Below, piece after piece: positions 19,169 to 27,617 of a stretch of 64,000 nucleotides of DNA. Under the pieces are notes generated by a model that worked only from the letters and a program-made list of their open reading frames with translations, made no database searches and was not told the DNA's origin. Position 1 is the first letter of the stretch. Each line of letters opens with the position of its first letter. A program made the translations under genes and the position numbers. Origin of the DNA: Acanthopleuribacter pedis (GTDB lineage: Bacteria > Acidobacteriota > Holophagae > Acanthopleuribacterales > Acanthopleuribacteraceae); contig NZ_JAFREP010000004.1 of NCBI RefSeq assembly GCF_017377855.1, positions 1 to 64,000 on the forward strand, read 5' to 3'.

Positions 19169-19310
19169 CGCTCCTCCCTTGTTGCCTTTCCTTAATCGAA
19201 CAAACCTCAAAAGGTTCTCACAAAACCGCGTCAAACACAGCAATTAGCCCACCATTCTCAGCAGATTTTCTGCCGGCTCGCTGAAATGGGTCGGCAAACG
19301 TGTCCAAACA

Positions 19311-19353
19311 TAAAGAAACGCCCGCGACCGAGTGGTTCGGCGGCGGGCGTTTC
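19311..19353 (-). terminator. Intrinsic terminator of the pnt operon
   Basis: Stem GAAACGCCCGC/GCGGGCGTTTC (19315-19325 with 19343-19353) followed on the minus strand by TTCTTTATG, 17 bases after the pntB stop. Confidence 0.85.
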
Positions 19354-19369
19354 ACGATGAAAAGGGATG

Positions 19370-20794
19370 CTAATCGACCATCTCTTTGAGTTCGTGAACC
19401 AGTTGGGTCAAGATCTTTTTGGCGTCGCCAAACAGCATCATGTTGTTGTCGTAGTTAAACAGATCGTTGGGAATAGCCGCAAAGCCGGGGCTCAAGCTCC
19501 GTTTCACAACAAACACGGTCTTGGAGTCCCACACCTTCAGGACCGGCATGCCGTGGATCGGACTGTCGGGATCCTTGGTCGCGGCCGGGTTAACAACGTC
19601 GTTGGCACCCAGGATCAGCGCAATATCGGCGTTTTGGAAATCGTCGTTAATCTGATCCAAGTCGAACAGTTGCTCGTGGGGCACGTTACTTTCCGCCAGC
19701 AACACGTTCATGTGGCCCGGCATCCGGCCCGCAACGGGGTGAATGGCATAACGCACATTGGCGCCGTTTTTAATCAGCAGGTCGGCCAATTCCTTGGTGG
19801 CGTGTTGCGCCTGGGCAACGGCCAAACCGTACCCCGGTACAATAATCACGTCGCGTGCCGATTCGAAAATCATGGCCGCTTCTTCCGGCCCGCACGACTT
19901 CACGCTGTGGTACGCGTCGTCGTTTTTACCGCCGCCGCCACCGCTATCGGCCTGGCCGAAGCCGCCGAACAATACGTTGGCCAAGGAACGGTTCATCGCT
20001 TTACACATAATTTGGGTCAGGATCAAACCGGATGCACCTACCAGGGCGCCGCAGATGATCAGCATGTTGTTGCCAAGCACAAAACCGGTAGCCGAGGCCG
20101 CCAAACCCGAGTAGGAGTTCAGCAGCGAGATCACAACCGGCATGTCGGCCCCGCCGATGGGCGTAACCAACAGCACGCCCAGCACACAGGAAAGTCCAAT
20201 CACGGTCATGCTCACCGTAAAGGCAATATTGGGATCCTCATTAAAGCCAACCACAAACACAACCGAGCCCAAAATACCGACCACCAGCAACAGGTTGAGG
20301 ATGTTGTTGCCGGGGAAAAGAATCGGCTGCCCGGAGATTTTGCCGTTGAGTTTCCCAAAAGCGATCAAACTCCCGGTGAGGGTCACCGAACCAATCAGCA
20401 CACTGATGAACAGGGTGATGGTGGTATCCATCGGCAGGATCCCACCGAAGGCGAGGTTCCCGGCAAAGACGTTTTCAAATAAAAAGGAACCGGCCACCAG
20501 CAGCGAGGCACCGCCGCCGAAACCGTTGAACATGGCGACCATCTCAGGCATGGAGGTCATTTCCACTTTGAGCGCCATGATCGCACCAATCGCCGAACCA
20601 AGCACGATCCCCGCGATGATGAAGGTGTAATCGACCTGACCCATATCGAGCAGCGTGGCCACGACGGCCAGCAACATGGCGGTCGAAGACAGGCGATTGC
20701 CGTTGCGCGCGGTTTTCACGCGGGTCAGCATCTTCAACCCTAAAATGAACAAAATGGAAGCCACCAGATACATTAACGCGACTGCTGTTTTCAC
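19370..20794 (-). CDS. pntB: NAD(P) transhydrogenase subunit beta
   Basis: 474 residues. PntB carries the proton channel and the NADP(H)-binding domain of the membrane transhydrogenase, which couples hydride transfer from NADH to NADP+ to proton re-entry. Nine or so membrane helices run to about residue 265, with GGASLLVAG and NNLLIICGALVGASG-like stretches. The C-terminal NADP domain has IVPGYGLAVAQAQHA, VRYAIHPVAGRMPGHMNVLLAE and GANDVVNPAA. GTG start at 20794 with AAAGGGG upstream. Third gene of a tight operon. Confidence 0.97.
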   Translation of the reverse strand: MKTAVALMYLVASILFILGLKMLTRVKTARNGNRLSSTAMLLAVVATLLDMGQVDYTFIIAGIVLGSAIGAIMALKVEMTSMPEMVAMFNGFGGGASLLVAGSFLFENVFAGNLAFGGILPMDTTITLFISVLIGSVTLTGSLIAFGKLNGKISGQPILFPGNNILNLLLVVGILGSVVFVVGFNEDPNIAFTVSMTVIGLSCVLGVLLVTPIGGADMPVVISLLNSYSGLAASATGFVLGNNMLIICGALVGASGLILTQIMCKAMNRSLANVLFGGFGQADSGGGGGKNDDAYHSVKSCGPEEAAMIFESARDVIIVPGYGLAVAQAQHATKELADLLIKNGANVRYAIHPVAGRMPGHMNVLLAESNVPHEQLFDLDQINDDFQNADIALILGANDVVNPAATKDPDSPIHGMPVLKVWDSKTVFVVKRSLSPGFAAIPNDLFNYDNNMMLFGDAKKILTQLVHELKEMVD

Positions 20795-20825
20795 CGGCCT
20801 ACCCCTTTGATCCTAATGACATGGC

Positions 20826-21107
20826 TTATTTCTTACCGCCGAACATTTTGAGCATGCGGTCGGTGACCATAAAGCCGCCAACCACGTTGATCATGGCAAA
20901 GAGGATCGCCAGGAACCCGAGGATGTTGGCCGTGGTCATGTCGGCGGTACGCGCACAAAAGAGCGCACCGACGATGGTAATGCCGGAAACGGCGTTGGCA
21001 CCCGACATCAGCGGTGTGTGCAGGGTGGGTGGAATTTTGGTGATAATTTCAAAGCCGACGAAAACCGCCAGGGCGAAGACGTAGAGACCAATGAGAAGCG
21101 GTGACAT
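20826..21107 (-). CDS. pntAB: NAD(P) transhydrogenase subunit alpha, membrane part
   Basis: 93 residues with three membrane helices (LIGLYVFALAVFVGFEII, ALFCARTADMTTANILGFLAI, MINVVGGFMVTDRML) and the conserved PPTLHTPLMSGANAVSGI segment. It is the separate membrane piece of a split PntA. Its ATG overlaps the stop of pntAA by one base (TAATG), indicating translational coupling. 31 bases separate it from pntB. Confidence 0.96.
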   Translation of the reverse strand: MSPLLIGLYVFALAVFVGFEIITKIPPTLHTPLMSGANAVSGITIVGALFCARTADMTTANILGFLAILFAMINVVGGFMVTDRMLKMFGGKK

Positions 21108-22255
21108 TAGGAAGCCTCCAACAGGGAGCGCGAGTGCTCGTGACGACAGGAACCGTCGTGGGTGAGCAATGCGCCGTCGGTTACGACCTCTTCGAGATCG
21201 ATGTTGAACTGTTTCTCCACGGTCAGGTGGGTGATGAGGTTAAGCATGTTGCGCGCGTAGAGCTGGCTGGCGTGGATGGCCACCGTGGCCGGGATGTTCA
21301 GCTCGCCGATAATGGTGACGCCTTCGCGCTCCACCGTTTGACCGGGCTCACTCAAAGCGCAGTTGCCGCCCTGGGAGACCGCCATGTCGACGATCACCGA
21401 ACCCAAGGGCATGCCCTTGACCATCTCCTCGGTGATGAGCAGCGGCGCGGGACGACCGGGGATCAGCGCGGTGGTAATGGCCACGTCGGCCGAGGACAGG
21501 CGCTTGGCCAACTCTTGGCGCTGGCGTTCCTGCTCGGATTCGCTTTGTTCCTTGGCGTAACCGCCCGCATCTTCCGCGTCGGCAACCGGGATGTCGATGA
21601 ACTTGGCGCCCAAACTCTCGACCTGTTCCTTAACCGCGGCGCGAATGTCAAAGGCTTCAACATTGGCCCCGAGCCGGCGCGCGGTGGCAATGGCCTGCAA
21701 GCCGGCAACACCGGCCCCGAGTATCACCACCTTGGACGGGGTAATGGTGCCGGCGGCGGTCATCAGCAGGGGAAAGTACTTGCCGAGTTGCGCCGCGGCC
21801 ATAAGCACCGCTTTGTAACCGGCGATACTGGCCTGGGAGCTAAGCGTATCCATTTTTTGGGCGATGGTGATGCGGGGAATGAGGCTCATGGAAAAGCAAC
21901 TCACCTTGCGCTGCATCAGGATTTTAATCGCGTCCAGTTCATTGGCCGGCACCAGCGAGGCGATCAAAATCCCGCCTTCTTTGATCATCTCGGCCTCGTG
22001 TTTCTTGAGCTCGGGGTGCTGAACCGGGCCGTTGATCTTGGCCACGATATCCGCCTGCTGCCAAGCCTGGGCGACATCGCCGGCGACGGTGGCGCCGGCT
22101 TTTTCATAGGCCGCATCACTGACCGCCGCTTTCAGGCCGGCCCCTTTCTCAACCGAAACCGTGTAGCCGGCGGCGATAAGTTTTTTTACGGTTTCTGGAA
22201 CAACGGCGACACGTTGTTCCAAATCAGCGATTTCCTTGGGAAAAAAAATGTGCAT
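21107..22255 (-). CDS. pntAA: NAD(P) transhydrogenase subunit alpha, NAD-binding part
   Basis: 382 residues. Soluble NAD(H)-binding domain I: N-terminal MHIFFPKEIADLEQRVAVVPETVKKL, the RQD-loop-like region, and the Rossmann motif VVILGAGVAGLQAIATARRLGANVEAFD. The segment VDMAVSQGGNCALSEPG is also typical. ATG at 22255 has GGAG upstream. The C-terminus lacks the membrane helices of fused PntA, which are encoded by the next gene. Confidence 0.96.
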   Translation of the reverse strand: MHIFFPKEIADLEQRVAVVPETVKKLIAAGYTVSVEKGAGLKAAVSDAAYEKAGATVAGDVAQAWQQADIVAKINGPVQHPELKKHEAEMIKEGGILIASLVPANELDAIKILMQRKVSCFSMSLIPRITIAQKMDTLSSQASIAGYKAVLMAAAQLGKYFPLLMTAAGTITPSKVVILGAGVAGLQAIATARRLGANVEAFDIRAAVKEQVESLGAKFIDIPVADAEDAGGYAKEQSESEQERQRQELAKRLSSADVAITTALIPGRPAPLLITEEMVKGMPLGSVIVDMAVSQGGNCALSEPGQTVEREGVTIIGELNIPATVAIHASQLYARNMLNLITHLTVEKQFNIDLEEVVTDGALLTHDGSCRHEHSRSLLEAS

Positions 22256-22548
22256 GGAGCCGTCTCCGCCGAAAAGATACAGCAGTCGGGAAAACACACA
22301 TCGCGTGAAACCGCGTACAGCTCGGCCATGTCGCCCCTAGGCAACGGGCGTGGCCGGGACGCGCGTTCTCAGATCGCGAGCGCGCTTCGCGTTTGCTTCA
22401 AACAGATTCGTTTGCTTGCAGAAGCTGCGATCAGGGACTACGCCAACGGAACAACCGTGGCAAAGACCCTTCAAGGGCTGGGTATAGGTTAGAAACTAGG
22501 CCATCATAACAAACAACAGCCAAGGCATTGCAAATAAAATTGTTCAAC

Positions 22549-22953
22549 TCACTTTTGCTCAAGCTGCTTATTGAGACTCTTGAGCTGGGCTCGTTGTTCG
22601 GCGGATACTTCGCGGAACTTCTCGATTTGGCCTTCCTGAAACTTTGTCAGCGACTTTTGAAAGTCCAGCAGTTTCTCCAAACGCGCAATTTCCCGCTCTT
22701 TTTCCTCGAGATCACCGAGTAACTGATCAATGCGGTCCTTGCGCGAGTCCAGCTCGTCATCCAAGGCGGTAACCGTTTTATCACGGGTTTCCAACTGCTT
22801 GCGCAGCAGCCCGATGGTGGTGTTCTTCAACGCAACCTGCGCTTGGCAGGGGTTCTTCTTTTTGGGTTCCGTCGGCGTTTGGCCGAAAAGGGCCGCACCG
22901 GCCGTCAACACAACCAGAAACATGATGCGGACTGTTGGTACCATTTCATTCAT
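22549..22953 (-). CDS. Exported coiled-coil protein
   Basis: 134 residues, family unknown. A signal peptide (TVRIMFLVVLTAGAALFGQ) is followed by a short KKKNPC segment and one long predicted coiled coil from about residue 50 to the end, with heptad-like Leu/Arg/Glu spacing (LLGDLEEKEREIARLEKLLDF). GAGG lies at SD distance from ATG at 22953. The single mature Cys near the N-terminus is not in a lipobox. Probably a periplasmic structural or partner protein. Confidence 0.65.
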   Translation of the reverse strand: MNEMVPTVRIMFLVVLTAGAALFGQTPTEPKKKNPCQAQVALKNTTIGLLRKQLETRDKTVTALDDELDSRKDRIDQLLGDLEEKEREIARLEKLLDFQKSLTKFQEGQIEKFREVSAEQRAQLKSLNKQLEQK

Positions 22954-23083
22954 CTTCCACCTCAATGCACCACCACACGCGCAGGAGTCATGGAATGTGC
23001 GATTCTACCCCAGGTTGTTGAAATCACGAAATGAACCATCCCAACCCACGGGAACGGGACCGGCCGCCCCAAATGACAAAAAC

Positions 23084-23950
23084 CTAAATCCACACGAGCC
23101 GGTACAGCGAAGCCAACCGCTGAATGTCGATAATCTGGGCCCGTTGAATCGGGGCAGGAGGATCTTCAATCTCATAATAATTCAGGGACTTGGCGCAAAC
23201 CCACAGATGGATCCGACGCGCCCGTAAAATTTTCAAAAAGCGCCCCTGCTGGAAACTCGGATCACAGAGCCGCGCGGCACGGTGAATCAAAAACATACCC
23301 GCGAATCGCGACGGCTCCAGGCTCTCCAAGAACTCGGCCAACAGGTCGTAACCCAGCTTGCTGTCACGCTGACCCAACTGCTCCTGTTGCAGGATCAACC
23401 AGCACATCATGGAGGCCTCGACCTCAAGCCCGCCCGGCTGAGCAACACTGGGTTGCGGTGCTCCTGCGCCGGCTTGCGGCGCTCCTGCGCCGGCTTGCGG
23501 CGCTCCAGCGCTCGGCTGCTCGGCCGGCGCCTGCTCCCGCGGCGCTTGCGGCGCTCGGGCCTGTTCAGACCGCGCCGAATGCGCGCGCTCGGCGGCTTCC
23601 TCGCGGCGCTCGGACCGACGCCGACGACGCGCGCTTTTCACCTCCTCCGCATCCAGGTTCCGCGCCGGAAACGCCGTGATCTCCTTGCGTACCACGCTGC
23701 CGTCGTCCGGCTCCGCTTGCGCCCGCGGTTTCCTCGCACCACCCCCGATTTGCACGGTTAAGGTAAAAAAAGGTCCTTGACGCTCCAGGCGACAACGGTG
23801 ACCCATCTTGGTTAAGGCGTTGTAAAGGTTAAGCTTCACCACCTCGCTCTCCGTTTTTAAAACGAGCTGGTCGGCCTCGCATTCCGCAATCGCCCGGCGC
23901 GCCAATACCACCGCCTGGGTCACCGTTTGTCCGCGCAGATCCACTTCCAT
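23084..23950 (-). CDS. YedF-like protein: TusA-like and DsrE-like domains, active Cys lost
   Basis: 288 residues. N-terminal 70 residues resemble a TusA/SirA fold (EVDLRGQTVTQAVVLARRAI ... LVLKTESEVVKLNLYNALTKMGH) but the CPxP cysteine of TusA is replaced by Val-Thr. A 100-residue Ala/Pro/Arg/Gln-rich linker contains three GAPQA repeats. The C-terminal 110 residues match the DsrE-like half of selenium-associated YedF: LGQRDSKLGYDLLAEFLESL, then IHLWVCAKSLNYYEIED where YedF has VCGTCLDYY. One cysteine of that motif remains. It starts directly at the stop of the upstream membrane gene (TAGATG), so it belongs to the helicase operon. Function unknown. Confidence 0.65.
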   Translation of the reverse strand: MEVDLRGQTVTQAVVLARRAIAECEADQLVLKTESEVVKLNLYNALTKMGHRCRLERQGPFFTLTVQIGGGARKPRAQAEPDDGSVVRKEITAFPARNLDAEEVKSARRRRRSERREEAAERAHSARSEQARAPQAPREQAPAEQPSAGAPQAGAGAPQAGAGAPQPSVAQPGGLEVEASMMCWLILQQEQLGQRDSKLGYDLLAEFLESLEPSRFAGMFLIHRAARLCDPSFQQGRFLKILRARRIHLWVCAKSLNYYEIEDPPAPIQRAQIIDIQRLASLYRLVWI

Positions 23951-24598
23951 CTATTTCATCTTCTCCAAATCGTAGGGCGGGTAGTACACCTTAAACCGCT
24001 CTTGAAAACTCTCACCCAACCGCCACTGAGCTTGCGGCGCCCTTCGATACAGATAGTACAGAAAGTCGCGTAACGTCGCCAATTCAAAACCTTTCTGGTA
24101 CACCTCCGCCAGCGGTAACCGCGACGCCAAGTTGAGCTCCAAGTTCGTAAAGGTGAAACTCGTGATCGGGGTAACCAAGGTACAGGTCACCACCCGCGGC
24201 GGGTTGAAACGCAACTCCACCGCGTGTAAATGCTGCCACGGCACAAACAATTCCTGACCATTCGGTGTCACCAAACTCATACCACCCTCGGTCAAATCAA
24301 CACGGCGCCGCCCATGCCAACGGATCATAAACAGAATCACCAAACCCACCGGGCTCAACACCGCGGTGCCCAACAGAAACGGCATCAAGGTGATGCGGAA
24401 ACTCTCCGCCCCGTCCTGCAGGAACGCCAAGGTAAACAGAAAAGCAGCGATAAAAAACACCACCAGAATCAACAACACGTAGGGCAACATCGATAAGGTC
24501 GCAAAATAGCGACCCTGCAAATAGACCGAATAGGTCTGTTCCGGTTCCTCCAACGCCGCGGAACTAAAACGCACCCGCCCGCTCGGCAACGCCTTCAC
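23951..24598 (-). CDS. Two-helix membrane protein
   Basis: 215 residues, family not recognised. Two membrane helices (LPYVLLILVVFFIAAFLFTLAFL and FLLGTAVLSPVGLVILFMI) are followed by a cytoplasmic domain with a PH-like run of strands (RRVDLTEGGMSLVTPNGQELFVPW, VELRFNPPRVVTCTLVT). The start is taken as GTG at 24598 because it overlaps the helicase stop (GTGA) and so is translationally coupled. An upstream in-frame ATG would lie within the helicase gene. Middle gene of a three-gene operon. Confidence 0.7.
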   Translation of the reverse strand: MKALPSGRVRFSSAALEEPEQTYSVYLQGRYFATLSMLPYVLLILVVFFIAAFLFTLAFLQDGAESFRITLMPFLLGTAVLSPVGLVILFMIRWHGRRRVDLTEGGMSLVTPNGQELFVPWQHLHAVELRFNPPRVVTCTLVTPITSFTFTNLELNLASRLPLAEVYQKGFELATLRDFLYYLYRRAPQAQWRLGESFQERFKVYYPPYDLEKMK

Positions 24599-27105
24599 GC
24601 TTCCGCTCCCAATTGGTTCAATGCATCGTGCAACTGTGCCTGCGTCGATTCCCACATGGGAAACTCATCGACCAATCGCAAAAAGCGTTTACCATATCCC
24701 TTTTCCAACACCCGCGGATCCGCAATCACCAACACGCCGCGGTCCTGCTTGGTGCGAATCAAACGCCCCGCGCCCTGCTTGAACTTCAACAAGGCCAACG
24801 GCAACGAGTACTCTTTAAAGGAACTCTTGCCCTCACTCTCCAGTTTCTGGCAACGCGCCTCAAACAAAGGATCGCGCATCTGGCGAAAAGGTAACTTGGC
24901 GATAATCACCTTGGTCAACGCCGCCCCCGGCAAATCAATCCCTTCCCAAAAGGAATCGGTACCCAACAACACCCCGTGCGTTTCCTTCAAACGTTTCACC
25001 AGGTGCGACCGTTGCGCGGTGCCCTGAATGAGCAGTGGAACCCCGGCTTGATCCAAGGGATATTGTAAAATCCGACCCACTTCCCGCATCTGCTGATAAC
25101 TCGTAAACAAGATCAACGTACCGCCTGGCAACTTCGATAAACTGGTGCGAAGAACGAGGTTAGCGAGTTCTTCGGCGAAGGCGCGGTGGGTCGGGGAGCT
25201 TTGCATGCGAATACAGTACAGGCCCGCCTGGGTCCGGTAATCAAAGGGCGACTTCAGTCGCAATGCAGCCGCCTTTTTTTCGCTGAACCCCGTCAAACCA
25301 ACCCGGTCGTTAAAGAACCGGAACTCATCCTCCAAGTCCAAGGTCGCCGAGGTCATTACCACCGATTTAAAGGGTTTAAACAACGCATTTCGCAATACGT
25401 TGGAAACGTCCAGCGGTGAAACACGGTATTCGAACTCCTCGAGTTCCCGCTGAATCTTCAGCTCCAACCAAGGCACCTCGTTCTCATCTTGGCGCACGGC
25501 GAAATTTTTCAGTGCGAACATCGTGGCTTCGATGCGCCGCATGCGCGCCCGCATCTCAACCTCGACCCCTTGGTGCTTCTCGCGAAAACTGTCGGGCAAA
25601 TTCTCCCAATAGGTGCCCACCCGCTTGATGATCAACGTCAATCGGTGGATCATTTCCATCAGCGCCGCGGCTTCCTGCTTGGCCGCATCCAGCGCACCTT
25701 CCTGCAACATTTGGTCACGTACCCACACCACCAAGTTGCGCTGACCCTCGGGATTCAGGTGCTCGTGCAATGCACGAGACAAGGCGTACATCTGCTGCAC
25801 CACCTCGTCCCGTTGCATGATGAACCCGGGAATCAGGGTATCGCTCATCTCTCGTGCAAAGGTCGGTTGCGATTCCGTGGTGAGGTTCAACATGCGCACC
25901 AAAAGCCCTTTGTTGCCCCGCGAGGAGCTGTGGAACTTACCCAGCAACAACCGCAACCCCAGCGAGTTAATCTTCTTGCCGAAGTGGTCGGTGGCAATGT
26001 CTTCCATGCTGTGGGCCTCGTCCAAAATAACGTGGCTGTAGGGCGGCATCACCGCCGCGGTTTTGTAATTCTCGGCCGTCAAACGCACGGATAAATCGCT
26101 GAACAACAACGCCTGGTTCACCACCAAAATCTTGGCCTGGGCCGCCTTGCGCCGCGATTCATAAAAAGGTGCCCGTTGGTAAAAGGGACACTTCACGCCG
26201 AGGCACATGTCGCCGTCGGAACGCACCAGGTCCCAGGCTTCGTTGCTGGGTAAAAAAGGGAGGTCGGCACGATCACCATTCCCGGTTTCCTCCACCCACT
26301 TGCCCAGGTCCTCAATCTCGCGGGCGACATCGTTGTCTTTTTCGTCAAATTTCAATCCCGTCTGGGTGCGCGCATCTTGAAGCTTGCGCAGACAGACATA
26401 ATTGCCGCGACCTTTGATCAGGGCCGCGCGCGGCGCGTCGGGTACCGCCTTGCGCGCCAAGGGGATGTCTTTGTTGACCAACTGTTCTTGGAGCGCAATG
26501 GTTTTGGTGGCGATCACCACGCGGTCGCGGTTGTTTTTGGTCCACAACAGGGCCGGCACCAAATACGCCAAACTTTTGCCCGTACCCGTACCCGCCTCGA
26601 CAGACAGAATCTCTTCTTTGTTTAATGCGCCGGCCACCGCCTGCGCCATGTCGACCTGGGCCGTGCGCGGCTCGTAGCCCTCCATGACCTTGGCGAGGTG
26701 CCCCTTGGGACCCAGAACCCCCAGCACTTCTTGTTCGGCCACGTCGATTTTTTTGTCGTCTTTCACCGGCTCGGCAACCACGATGCAATGACTGACCGCG
26801 TTGTTGACGATCATCGAACCCACGCCTTCCTCGCCAAACATTTGCGCCACGGCCATGTCGGCTTGGGAAGGTTGCAGCACGCCGCTCGGGTGGTTGTGGA
26901 CCGTCATGTCGCCAGGCTGGGTGCGGCTCACCAGTGCCGGGACCTCGGTGTGGGTACCGCGACAGACCACGTTGAGTTGGTTGTATTTGCTATCGCCGTC
27001 GGGCCGCGAAAGGATGGCAAAAAGCTCGGCACCTTGATTTTCTTCGATTTCGCGGCGAAGCGCCTGCACGACCTCGTCCGTCAGATAACGGGATGTTTCA
27101 ACCAT
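24595..27105 (-). CDS. DinG-family helicase with N-terminal RadC-like JAMM domain
   Basis: 836 residues. Residues about 20-130 carry a RadC/JAMM-like motif (HNHPSGVLQPSQADMAVA). The rest is an XPD/DinG-type superfamily 2 helicase: Walker A VEAGTGTGKSLAYL, motif Ia ATKTIALQEQL, DEAH box VILDEAHSMEDIA, and late motifs SFWEGIDLPG and QGAGRLIRTKQDRG. The Fe-S region has GNYVCL and CLGVKCPFYQRAPFY: the fourth cysteine (C-x4-C-x5-C in DinG) is Ala. ATG at 27105 is used; the in-frame upstream frame is unsupported. First gene of an operon with the two following genes. Likely acts in DNA repair or replication restart. Confidence 0.9.
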   Translation of the reverse strand: MVETSRYLTDEVVQALRREIEENQGAELFAILSRPDGDSKYNQLNVVCRGTHTEVPALVSRTQPGDMTVHNHPSGVLQPSQADMAVAQMFGEEGVGSMIVNNAVSHCIVVAEPVKDDKKIDVAEQEVLGVLGPKGHLAKVMEGYEPRTAQVDMAQAVAGALNKEEILSVEAGTGTGKSLAYLVPALLWTKNNRDRVVIATKTIALQEQLVNKDIPLARKAVPDAPRAALIKGRGNYVCLRKLQDARTQTGLKFDEKDNDVAREIEDLGKWVEETGNGDRADLPFLPSNEAWDLVRSDGDMCLGVKCPFYQRAPFYESRRKAAQAKILVVNQALLFSDLSVRLTAENYKTAAVMPPYSHVILDEAHSMEDIATDHFGKKINSLGLRLLLGKFHSSSRGNKGLLVRMLNLTTESQPTFAREMSDTLIPGFIMQRDEVVQQMYALSRALHEHLNPEGQRNLVVWVRDQMLQEGALDAAKQEAAALMEMIHRLTLIIKRVGTYWENLPDSFREKHQGVEVEMRARMRRIEATMFALKNFAVRQDENEVPWLELKIQRELEEFEYRVSPLDVSNVLRNALFKPFKSVVMTSATLDLEDEFRFFNDRVGLTGFSEKKAAALRLKSPFDYRTQAGLYCIRMQSSPTHRAFAEELANLVLRTSLSKLPGGTLILFTSYQQMREVGRILQYPLDQAGVPLLIQGTAQRSHLVKRLKETHGVLLGTDSFWEGIDLPGAALTKVIIAKLPFRQMRDPLFEARCQKLESEGKSSFKEYSLPLALLKFKQGAGRLIRTKQDRGVLVIADPRVLEKGYGKRFLRLVDEFPMWESTQAQLHDALNQLGAEA

Positions 27106-27198
27106 ACGCTGCTCGATAGGGGATCGCGCGTGTGACGCGCATGGCGCAGTATACCCCATGCCGGCCGGGTTCTTCCGACCACGGGTGCGCCAAAAAAA

Positions 27199-27233
27199 GA
27201 AAAACCCAAGCGGAGACGCCGCCTGGGTTTTTC
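27199..27233. terminator. Terminator between helicase start and iscA-like gene
   Basis: Stem AAAAACCCAAGCGG/CCGCCTGGGTTTTT with an A-tract on one side and a T-tract on the other, thus functional for the minus-strand isc operon that ends at 27260. Confidence 0.88.
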
Positions 27234-27259
27234 AGATCAACTTTTCGTGGGTCGCGGGG

Positions 27260-27583
27260 TTATACGGCGAAGGAGGTGCCGCAACCACAGGATTTGGTGG
27301 CGTTGGGGTTGCGGAACTTAAAGCCGCGGTTGAGCAGATCGGACGAGAAGTCGATCTCCAGGTTATCCAGGAACTCCAGCGATTTGGGGTCGACAAAAAC
27401 CGGGGTGCGCTGGGTGTTGAACAGTTGGTCGCCCTCGCGTTCCTCGATGGCGAAGTCCATCACGTAGGTGAAGCCGGAACAACCGCCGCCTTTAACACCC
27501 AAGCGGATGCCTTTGTTGCCTTTTCCTTCGTTTTGCAAGATGCGGTCAAGTTCGTTTTGGGCTGCATCGGTTAGTGTGATCAT
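27260..27583 (-). CDS. iscA: A-type iron-sulfur carrier protein
   Basis: 107 residues, the usual IscA/ErpA size. The three cluster-binding cysteines are present: GGGCSGFTY in the middle and KSCGCGTSFAV at the C-terminus. It delivers or stores Fe-S clusters assembled on a scaffold. ATG at 27583 has AAGGAG. IscA and ErpA cannot be told apart by eye; the gene's place after iscS favours the isc context. No iscU scaffold gene is found in the operon. Confidence 0.93.
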   Translation of the reverse strand: MITLTDAAQNELDRILQNEGKGNKGIRLGVKGGGCSGFTYVMDFAIEEREGDQLFNTQRTPVFVDPKSLEFLDNLEIDFSSDLLNRGFKFRNPNATKSCGCGTSFAV

Positions 27584-27617
27584 GGTCCACTCCTTAAAAT
27601 GCTTTGGTAATTGGTGT

